From Cyanophora paradoxa (Eukaryota > Glaucocystophyceae > Cyanophorales > Cyanophoraceae): a DNA stretch of 64,000 bases. Positions 56,228-64,000 of the stretch are shown here, piece by piece. The notes beneath the pieces were generated by a model. The model saw only the letters and a list, made by a program, of their open reading frames with translations. It searched no databases and was not told the DNA's origin. Location: contig QPMI01000318.1 of NCBI GenBank assembly GCA_004431415.1, positions 1 through 64,000 of the forward strand, in the 5' to 3' direction. Position numbers and translations under genes: made by a program. Every line of letters starts with the position of its first letter. The first letter of the stretch is position 1.

Positions 56228-58002
56228 TCAGATGAGGTCCGCCACTGCGTGGGGAGTGTGAGGCGGGGGCGGGGGCGGAAGCTGCGCGCGGGGGCGGGGG
56301 CGGAGGCGGGGGCGGGGCGGACCGTTCATGGGCATTTCGTCGATCTGGGTGGAGTAGAACTGTTCGATATCGCGGAGGATGCGAATGTCGTCGTTCTTCA
56401 CGAAGTTGATCGCCACACCCTTGCGCCCGAAACGGCCCGAGCGCCCAATCCTGCACGCCCCGTGAGCCGCGCCGGCTGCAAGGCGGGGCGGGGCGGGCGC
56501 CTGTGGATGTAGAGCTCGCGGTTGTTGGGGAGGTCGTAGTTGATGACGAGGGAGACCTGGGCGACGTCCAGCCCGCGCGCCCACACGTCCGTCGTGATCA
56601 GCACCCGGCTGCACCCCCCTCCGTTGAGCGCGGGGCGGGCGGGGCGTGAAGCGGGGCGCGGGTTGGGGTGGGCGCGCCTGTTCCCCTGGCGGAACTCGCC
56701 CATGATGGCGTCGCGCTCCTTCTGCGGCATATCGCCGTGCATCGCCGACACCGTGAAGTTCGCTTTCCGCATCTTCTCCGTCAGCCAGTCCACCTGCGCG
56801 GGGCTCGGGCCGGCGCGGCGCGGCGGGCGGGGGCAGGCGGGACGGGCCTTCCGGCGGGTGTTGCAGAAGATGACGGCCTGGGTGATGGTAAGGGTGTCGT
56901 AGAGGTCGCACAGCGTGTCGAACTTCCACTCCTCCTTCTCCACCGCCACGAAGAACTGCTTGATCCCTGCCGCACCGTCGGCCCCCGCCCGCCAGCTAGC
57001 CAGACCCCCCGGCCACCGCCCGCACCCTCGAGCGTCAACTCATCACGCTTCACCAGGATGCGAACGGGGTCCGTCATGAACTTGTTCGTCATCTCAAGGA
57101 TCTCGTGCGGCATGGTAGCCGAGATGAGGATGACCTGGCCGCGCACATCAGGCCCGGCGCGACCCGTGACCGGCAGAAACCCACCTGGGTCGCGGGGGGG
57201 AGGTAGCGGTACACATCGTAGATCTGCTCCTTGAACCCGCGGCTGAGCATCTCGTCCGCCTCGTCAAGCAGCAGCATCTTTATGGAGCGCGTGCGCAGGT
57301 TCCGCCGCCGGATCATATCTGGGCGCAGCGCAGGGTCGAAGAAGACTCAAAAAGAAAGGAAAGCCATAAAGCTAACCGAAAACACGGCCCGGAGTGCCGG
57401 ACACGGCGTGGACGCCGTTGTCAAGATTCCGGATGTCATCGCCGATGCTCTTGCCACCGATGCAGGCGTGAGCCTGCACGTTCATGTGATCGCCAACAGC
57501 TTTCATGACCTGGGCGGGCAGACATCAGAGCGAATCGCGCAAGGTACGGCATGGTCAGCGATGGGCGGACCTTCTGGGTCTGCGTCGCCAGCTCACGGGT
57601 GGGAGAGAGCACGAGAGCCTGAACCTCCCGGAGAGAAGTATCGATGCACTGCAGGATCGAGATGCACATAAGAGTTGTCTTGCCCGTGCCGGACTGGGCC
57701 TGTGCAATCACGTCCCGGCCCTTGCAAATGGGCACGATGGCACGCTGCTGAATGGCTGAAGGCTTCTCCATGCCTGCGCGTCCGCAGAAAACAGCAGCGG
57801 TCAGCCGGTGGCGGCCACGAAAACTTCCGAGTATCGCTGGCGGCTACGGCAGACCATATCCGTAGATTCCGCGCAGCAGGTCATCACGCAGGCCCATGGA
57901 ATCGAACGACTTGATGACATCGACGCCCGGCGTGGTCTCGAACTCCCTGAAATGCGGGGTCACACGGATGTGAACGCGAATGGAACGAGGACGCACAGCT
58001 TG
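56228..58002 (-). CDS. EIF4A3: DEAD-box RNA helicase, eIF4A-III type
   Basis: DEAD-box ATPase of the eIF4A3/FAL1 group, core of the exon junction complex. Exons give [70 protein letters not shown] (motif I), [15 protein letters not shown] (Ia), a GG/TPGR exon with [29 protein letters not shown] (II), [20 protein letters not shown] (III), [45 protein letters not shown] and [17 protein letters not shown] (VI). The end is [13 protein letters not shown] then VADLI at TGA 56228-56230. The ending and [15 protein letters not shown] favour eIF4A3 over eIF4A1/2. The first exon (MSTTPS, near 58002) and its junction to EFETT are uncertain. For an intron-dense genome an exon junction complex is expected. 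Confidence 0.92.
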
Positions 58003-58271
58003 GAGTCGTCGACATCTGTCTGGCGGGTGGCTGCGACGAGTGTAAGAGACAAACGAAATCGGCGGAGGCCACAGAACCCGCGAGGGCGGGATGGTCGGGG
58101 GGCTAGAGGACGGGAGGGCGCCGAGGATGGCCCGAAGCCGTGCGACGCCACGTACGAACCTCTCCGAGGCTCCATGCTGAAACTAGCTCTACGCGACTTT
58201 GCCTGTTTCGCCGCGGAACAAGCCCGAGCAGCTGTACCCCCCAGTGGAATTTGTTCGACGCAAGAGCAGCA

Positions 58272-60784
58272 ATGGGCAGCCTCGGCAGCGAAGAAACCGT
58301 GGATCTGCTCGTGATCGGGAGCGGACCGACTGGTCTGGGGGCCGCCTACCGTATCCATGAGCACGTCTCGACGTCGGCGCGGAACCTGTCGTGGCTGCTC
58401 GTGGACGCGGTGCGCCGGCGCGTACGCAATCAGCGTGGCTTTGCTTGGGTTGTTGAGGCCGTCGGAGCCCGGCGCCTAGCGAACCGCTCGGGGCGACCCG
58501 CTCTCCCGAGGAACAGCCTCTCACTCGTGGGCGCGGCGCAGAGCCCGACACCCGGCGGGCTTGCGTGCTCAGTCACTGACGAGAAGGGCTTTGTTTGGGA
58601 CATGGGGGGCCATGTCATTTTCTCGCACTATGAATACTTCGACAAGCTGCTCGACGCTCTCACGGTTCGCCGCGCGCGCCCCTCGCGCCTCGCGGTCGCG
58701 CTGACTCTCCTTCGCAGCCGCACTGGAATAATCACGTCCGGGAGTCCTGGGTCTGGATGCGCGACCGCTTCATCCCTTATCCGCTGCAGATATCCTCGGG
58801 CCGCCGCTGCGCCGCTGCTCCTCCGCCTCTTCGCGCCTTTGTGCCGTCCTTGATCTCCGCCATCGCACAATAATGTGTGGCAGCTGCCGGAGGAGGACCT
58901 GATCCCGTGCCTCGAAGGGCTCGTGAAGGCTCGCCCCGGCCCGCGCCGTACCGCGCCGCGCCTCGCGCCCGACGCGGCGCGCTCGAGCGCAGGCGGCGAC
59001 GCAGCAGAGCGGGAGCCAGGGGCCGTGCAAGTCGTTCGCCGAGTGGATCCTGCGCAGCTTCGGGCAGGGCCTCGCCGACGCCTTCATGACCCCGTACAAC
59101 TTCAAGGCGCGCCGGCGCCCGCCCGGTCGGGCGGCGGGGGCGCGACGCGGGGCCAGGTGTGGGCGTACCCGACGACGGAGATGACGTCGCACTGGGTGGG
59201 CGAGCGCGTCGCCACGGTCGACCTCGCCCGCATCCTCCGCAACATGGTCCTCAAGAAGGCCCGCCCCGCCCCGCCCCGCGCCCCGCCCCGCGCCGCGCCC
59301 GGGCGGGGGCGATGGGCGGGGCAGAGCGACGCGGGGTGGGGCCCGAACGCGACCTTCCGCTTCCCGAAGTACGGCGGCACGGGCGCCATCTGGCAGGTGC
59401 CCCCGCCCCGCCGCAGCCGCCCGGCCCGGCCCGCCTGCCCGCGCCCCTCAGCGCCCCGCAGGCCCTCTTCGACCGCCTCCCGCGCGAGCGTTGCCGCATG
59501 GGCTCCGCCGTTGTCAAGGTCGAGGGGCGGGGCGGGGCGCCGGGGCCGGGCCGGGGCCGAGGCGCGGCGCAGGTGGACCCCCGCGAGCGGAGGGTCGAGC
59601 TCGCCGACGGGACGAGCATCCGGTGCGCGGCGCTGGCGCGCAGTGCGGGTGGCGGGGCGGGGCCGAGGGGCGGGGCGGGGGGCGGGGCGGCAGGTACGGG
59701 AAGCTGATCTCGACGATGCCGCTGGACGAGCTGCTGCGGCGGCTCGTTGGCTTCCCCGAGCTCGCCCTCCACGCCCCCCGCCTGAAGTACTCCTCTTCCC
59801 ACATCGTCGGCGTCGGCGTCGACGGCAAGGCCCGCCCCGCCCCGCCCCGCACATCCCCGCCCCGCCCCGCCCGCGCTGAGGGGCGGGGCCGGGGCAGACG
59901 CCGGCGCACCTCGCGACGAAGTGCTGGCTCTACTTCCCCGAGCCTGACGTGCCCTTCTACCGCGTCACCGTCTTCTCCAACTACTCCCAGCACCACGCGC
60001 GCCCGCTCCGCCCCCCCGCCCGCCCCCGGGGCCCCGGCGGCGAGCGTGGCGGGAGCAGGTGCCGCGGCCCGGGGAGATGTACTCGCTTATGGCAGAGGTG
60101 AGCGAGAGCGCGGTCAAGCCCGTCGACGCCGCCACCGTCCTCGAGGAGACCATCCGCGGCCTCGTGAAGGCCCGTCCCCGCCCCCCCCCGCCGCGCCCCG
60201 CCGCGCCCCGCCGAGCCGGCCGCAGGTGAAGCTGCTGCCGGCGGACGCGAAGATCGTCTCCCGCTTCCACCGGCGCCTCGAGCACGGCTACCCCACGCCC
60301 TTCATCGGGCGCGACGAGGCGCGCCCCGGCCCCGCGCCCCGCCCCGGCCCCCGGGGCGACGGCGGCGCAGATCTTCGATGCGGTGGACCCCGTCCTCCGC
60401 GAGCACGGCATCTACAGGCGCCCCCGGCCCCGCCGCCCTCGCCCGCCCCGCCCCCCTCACCCCCCGCAGCCGCGGCCGCTTCGGGGCCTGGAAGTACGAG
60501 GTGGCCAACCAGGACCACTCCATGATGCAGGCGCGCCGTGCCGCCACGCTCCGCCTCGCCTCGCCTGGTCCGGGGGCGAGCCTGCCAGCAGGGCGTCGAG
60601 TGTGTCGACCACCTCCTCTTCGGGGCGGAGGAGATGACCCTGCGGTGCGCCGCCCCGGCCGCCCGGCGTTCCCGAGCTCGCCGCGAGCGGCGCCCTCCGC
60701 AGGCACGCCAACCTCGTCAACGCCAGGAAGGACGCCTCCCGCAAGCTGCTCCTCCAGGCCGCCCCCGCCCCCAAGGCCTCCTAG
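58272..60784 (+). CDS. glf: UDP-galactopyranose mutase, eukaryotic type
   Basis: Flavoenzyme converting UDP-galactopyranose to UDP-galactofuranose for surface glycans. Start 58272 (MGSLGSEETVDLLVIGSGPT). FAD motif VIGSGPTGLGAAYRIHE, then PGGLACSVTDEKGFVWDMGG, HVIFSHYEYFDKLLDAL, RFIPYPLQ joined to NNVWQLPEEDL, FMTPYNFK, VWAYPTTEMTSHWVGERVAT, GPNATFRFPKYGGTGAIWQ, YSSSHIVGVGVDGK, KCWLYFPEPDVPFYRVTVFS, MYSLMAEVSESAVKPV, FHRRLEHGYPTPFIGRD, RGRFGAWKYEVANQDHSMMQ and GVECVDHLLFGAEEMTL. The end LLLQAAPAPKAS lies at TAG 60782-60784. All eukaryotic UGM signatures, including those around the flavin and uridine sites, are kept in order. More than ten introns; the one after VDGK (59829) has a GC donor. Galactofuranose in this organism's glycans is the expected consequence. 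Confidence 0.94.
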
Positions 60785-61497
60785 ATGCCGCCCCCGCCCC
60801 GCCCCTGCACCTCGAGCTGCGCGCACGCGCGCGCGCGCGCTTAGGATCAGGCCCAGGATTTGACGCCGCGGAGCTGTACAATACAATGCCCCTTGGAAAC
60901 TGTAGCTTCCATGCCCATATGTACAGCTGCACGAGCAGCGCGGAATTCGAAGCCAGCTGCGGGCCCGGGGCGCGAGCGCTGAAGCTGGTCTTGGTCTAAA
61001 GCTAGGCCGTGTGCACGTGCGACGGTGCTATTGTCGAGCTGTTTCGGGGGCGGCAGCTGCAGCTGCAGTTCCGGCAGTAACGTCAGATACGCAGTTACGG
61101 CAGCAGATTCGCCCCGTCGCCGCAACAGCTACGTATACACGTGGCCGAGGCGCATCGCTAGCCAAGAAACATTCGAAACCACTGTCGCACCCCGCGGCTG
61201 GCTGGCTTTAACACGCTGAGCCAGCTGCGGGCGCGAGCGCAGTAGTTGCGCTGACTTGCGGCAGTTACCGTCAGATTGGGGCGCCGCGCCCCGCAATAGC
61301 TACGGGTGGCCGAGGCGCAGCTAAGGACCGTCCGAAACCACCCCGGCCGGTTTCGACAGGTTCTTGTCTGAGTCTTCTCGAACTTCCAGGGGGGGCGAGT
61401 CCCTTCCGGGTACGGGACGAAATAGGTGTTAGTGCAGAGGGTTTCTCGCAGCGAGCTCGAGCCCCGTTCGTCGTAGCCGAGCAGCCACTAAACAGCC
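60785..61497. promoter_or_regulatory. Upstream region of the cysteine-rich gene with a diverged direct repeat
   Basis: A 713-bp gap. Two related blocks lie at about 61092-61184 and 61261-61341: both start GCAGTTAC, contain CGC(A)ATAGCTACG/CAACAGCTACG and GTGGCCGAGGCGCA, and end CGAAACCAC. A (GC)n run lies near 60825-60840. This is presumably promoter DNA for the gene at 61498; the repeat may mark a duplicated control element. Confidence 0.45.
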
Positions 61498-62411
61498 ATG
61501 TCGTGCCTTCCTCGTGAGCCGACCCAGGCCGTCGACGTCGTTGAGACGTACGACCCGAAGAAGGTCTACTTCTACAAGCACGATGAGCCGTGCCCGGCTC
61601 CCCAGGGCCCCAACGAGAAGTGCTACGTTGAGGTCGCCTGCGCGCCGGCGAAGCCTGGTTCGTCTGGATCGTAGATAGTTTGTACCGTAGATTCGGGTGG
61701 GCACGGCGGTTACTCTGGACTGGACTATCGACCCAGCCGGCAGCCATGCTGGAGGTGTTATAGGCCATCCGTTAGTGGGACGAGAGGTTTAGGAAGCAGC
61801 CCCATCGTCCGTAGAGGGGAATCTATGCCCGATTTTGGCGAGCGCGTTCGACCCGGCTAATCGGGGTTCCGCGCAGTGATCACTACCCTCTCGGCTGAGT
61901 ACAGCACCACCAAGGCCAGCTGCGGCTGCGTCGAGGGCCCGGAGGACTGCGCTGGCTACTATGACATGAACACCGACACCTGCATCGAGGTAACGGCAGA
62001 TGTACTTTTTCATGCGTTCTCTTCCCATGCTAAGGCGCATCTCAGAACAACTTCAACACCCCGGAGGTTGATATCAAGTACAAGTGCGTTGATGCGCCGA
62101 AGGCGGATTGCCCGGAGTTCGATTGCGACAAGGCGATCAACGACTGGATGACCATCTTCCCGTCGTGCGCTGGCGACGTGAAGATGCAGAAGACTGAGGC
62201 CTGCAAGCCTCAGCTCGACAACGACAACCAGGTCGTTGAGATCGATGCGGACCTCCAGGTCGAGAGCACCGCTGACGTCGCGTACACCGACGACGTACGC
62301 TTTTTTCCGTTTTTGAAATACAGTGTTCTCAACTCACCTGTTTCACAGTCGTCCGACGACCTCGTCGGCGCCATCTGCGATTCGAGCGCGGAGGAGTTCG
62401 CTCTCCTTTAA
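61498..62411 (+). CDS. Cysteine-rich orphan protein
   Basis: I do not recognise it. Start 61498 (MSCLPREPTQAVDVVETYDP). Four exons joined by GT-AG introns give DEPCPAPQGPNEKCYVEVAC, VITTLSAEYSTTKASCGCVE, GPEDCAGYYDMNTDTCIE, KYKCVDAPKADCPEFDCDKA, NDWMTIFPSCAGDVKMQKTE, ACKPQLDNDNQVVEIDADLQ and SSDDLVGAICDSSAEEFALL, ending TAA 62409-62411. The product is about 190 residues with about 15 cysteines, acidic, and has no signal peptide or membrane segment at this start. Cysteine spacing does not fit a zinc finger I know. Codon use is less GC-extreme, and introns lack the CCCCG arrays seen elsewhere, so the gene may be highly expressed or of different origin. Disulfide-rich or metal-binding roles are possible but unproved. 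Confidence 0.7.
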
Positions 62412-63165
62412 ACTATTACTGGGCCCGAGGCAATAGGCCTCAGCAGCCTCCAGCGGCGGTAGCCAGGCTGTCAGCTTCCTTCTTCAGCTTGGGAGGTCGG
62501 CAGCCCGGCGCGAGGATGTACCAGACGGAACCACTGTCCAGGCAGCGTGACGGGAGCAGTTAGGCTTCCACCGTCTTCCCTTTGGCGATTCTCTGTAATA
62601 TGATAATGAGGTCTTTCAACCTGTCAATCGGGTCTCGCCTGAGGTAGTGTAAAGCATGTTTGAATGAACGAGCGATCGTTCTTTCTGGTCTCTCCTGCAC
62701 TTTCGGAAGCTGGCTTTGAGTTGTTTTGGAAGGGATGGGCGCGGTTTGAGCTTGGGTCTAGCCGTGGACTCTTCTTTAAACTTTTCAAAACACTGCGAAG
62801 GCCTCAGGGCCTGCAGCTTTTTTCATACTGCGGACTGGCCATGCGCATGCTGTCAGACGGTGTCTCCAGATCTTGAGAAGCACACTGCGTTGCACTGTGC
62901 ACGGCGCCGACCGTCGCCGACGTCGCCGAGCCTTCTTCGAGCGTTCAGCGCCACCTGCAGCTGGGTGTGTGTGCATGGGGTTTTTTTTTGGGGGGGGGGC
63001 GGGATCGGAGGGAAGGTGGCAAGTTCGTCAGAATTGAGCGCTCGAGTCCTTGTATAAGCTTGGCCCGCAGCAGCTGAGACTCGAGCTCGCACACTCAGTC
63101 GAACCGGAAGCCAGCGTGTTGATCAGCTCAGTAGCCCCGGGAGCGCACGCTAAAGCCTGCGTACT
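62412..63165. other. Intergenic region with T/G homopolymer run
   Basis: A 754-bp gap. It holds an adjacent T run and G run at about 62980-63000 (GGTTTTTTTTTGGGGGGGGGG-like) and pyrimidine-rich DNA around 62670-62780. Only weak open frames are seen. It probably includes the 3' region of the cysteine-rich gene and the ISCA2 promoter. Confidence 0.5.
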
Positions 63166-63849
63166 ATGATCGTCCGGTGGCTCCAGCGCGGCCCGCTGCG
63201 GTTGCACGCCGCAGTTGCTTCGTCGGCTCTCAGATCACCTTCAGCCTTCCTACGTCTCCCGCCGACGCCTGCGCGGCTCGACGCGCACACTGCCTTTCGC
63301 CGATGCCTCGCGTCCTCGGCCGCTGCAGCGCCTGTGAGCGAGCCCGGGGCACAGGAAGACATCGTTTTCACTGACAAATGCGTCAAGGTGCTGCCAATCC
63401 GCGCCGCTCCGCTGGGAACCTCTCATTTTCAAGGCAGCGCGTGAAGGCACTCGCCGCGAAGGGGGGCAAGCCGGCCATTCTGCGCGTAGCTGTATCGGGA
63501 GGTGGTTGCTCTGGGTTCCAATACTCGTTCGCTCTCGACGAGAATGTCGAGGCCGGAGACCGGTGCGTCTCCGATCCGTCGTTCTTCGCGCCGCAGCTGA
63601 GCACTGGCTTTGCTGCGCAGGATATTCGAGAGAGATGGAGTTAAGATCGTAGTCGACGATGTGTCGCTTGGGTTCCTGCGGGGGAGCGTGCTTGACTTCG
63701 AGGAGGAGATGATCAGGTGCCGCCGCTGCGCAGCCGCCTTGCACGCGTCGCCACTGCTGAGAAGCATCCGCAGATCTGCTTTCAAGATAGCGTCGAATCC
63801 AAATGCAGCAGCTTCATGTGGGTGCGGGAGCTCGTTCACCGCGAAGTAG
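63166..63849 (+). CDS. ISCA2: Mitochondrial iron-sulfur assembly protein ISCA2
   Basis: A-type Fe-S scaffold/carrier needed for mitochondrial 4Fe-4S clusters. Start 63166 ([20 protein letters not shown]): about 55 residues rich in Arg, Ala and Ser form a mitochondrial presequence. Then [11 protein letters not shown] joined to [40 protein letters not shown] (first conserved Cys), [32 protein letters not shown], and the C-terminal CGCGSSF motif with the other two cluster cysteines. The end is SFTAK at TAG 63847-63849. Three GT-AG introns (near 63388, 63563 and 63717). [14 protein letters not shown] and the FxVxNPxA-like segment favour ISCA2 over ISCA1. Confidence 0.93.
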
Positions 63850-64000
63850 CGAGTGGGCATATGCATCTCACTCGCCTTACTTAGCCGGCCAGAGCTACAG
63901 TAGACTCGTGTGTGGATATGAACAGGTAGACAGCCATGAACAGTTACCAAGTTAAAATCTGCATCTTGCGCGGGGCGGCGGGCCGAGGCAAGGCGGGCGT
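63850..64000. other. 3' flank of ISCA2, right edge
   Basis: The last 151 bp. There is an AT-richer stretch with GCATATGCAT at 63857, returning to GC-rich DNA at 63970. No feature can be supported before the window ends. Confidence 0.4.

Noticed and set aside
1-64000. Bacterial origin suggested by high GC content and long frames
   Set aside because: Dozens of spliceosomal-type introns, proteasome, kinesin, eIF4A3, RCC1 and HMG-box genes show a eukaryotic nuclear genome.

Overview
The window is nuclear DNA from a GC-rich, gene-dense eukaryote, most likely a unicellular alga or related flagellate. About 26 protein genes occupy 64 kb. Nearly all are split by short (about 45-120 bp) introns, so each protein is spread over several reading frames. 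Intron removal restores conserved families without gaps (KIF6 kinesin, PSMB1, NHLRC2, metacaspase, UDP-galactopyranose mutase, eIF4A3, ISCA2). Most introns are GT-AG, with donors such as GTGCGC or GTCCGC, but a clear subset has GC donors, always after an exon AG. Many introns consist of CCCCG/CGGGG pentamer runs. Flagella are implied by the KIF6 kinesin. A plastid is suggested, weakly, by a geranylgeranyl-reductase-family protein, a plant-type HisRS, and N-terminal targeting-like extensions on a GPx-like protein and a small RR-motif protein. A haptophyte such as a pavlovophyte would fit, but this is inference.

Layout. 1-5.5 kb: a partial helical-repeat protein and an EF-hand/protein kinase, both minus. 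5.9-10.5 kb: KIF6 kinesin (+) meets a glutathione-peroxidase-like gene (-) with overlapping stop codons. 10.7-19.2 kb: TPR protein (-), proteasome beta-6 (+), tandem HMG-box protein (-), and a MAPK-derived pseudokinase (-). 19.5-25.7 kb: an unrecognised N-myristoylation-type protein (+), an AT-rich palindrome-rich island, and an HSL-type esterase (+). 25.8-33.2 kb: NHLRC2 (-), a small RR-motif protein (-), an FkbM-type methyltransferase (+), and an orphan (-). 33.4-38.9 kb: geranylgeranyl reductase and cytochrome P450 reductase, tandem (+). 39.1-48.0 kb: F-box/LRR-like protein, HisRS and metacaspase (all -), with a repeat-rich island at 41.0-41.45 kb. 48.3-54.2 kb: TEY MAP kinase (+), RCC1 protein (-), methyltransferase (+). 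54.2-56.2 kb: AT-rich tandem duplication. 56.2-63.9 kb: eIF4A3 (-), UDP-galactopyranose mutase (+), a cysteine-rich orphan (+), ISCA2 (+).

The most unusual content is as follows. (i) A pseudo-MAPK has lost the Gly loop, VAIK Lys, HRD Asp and DFG Asp, yet shares a 144-bp identical exon-intron-exon tract with the active TEY MAPK 32 kb away, which points to gene conversion. (ii) A GPx homologue has Ser at the peroxidatic Cys position and Asp at the catalytic Gln. (iii) There are 12-nt and 9-nt microexons, the first carrying the catalytic serine of an esterase. (iv) AT-rich islands between genes are made largely of self-complementary words, one of them a large tandem duplication. (v) An EF-hand kinase carries its EF-hands before the kinase domain.
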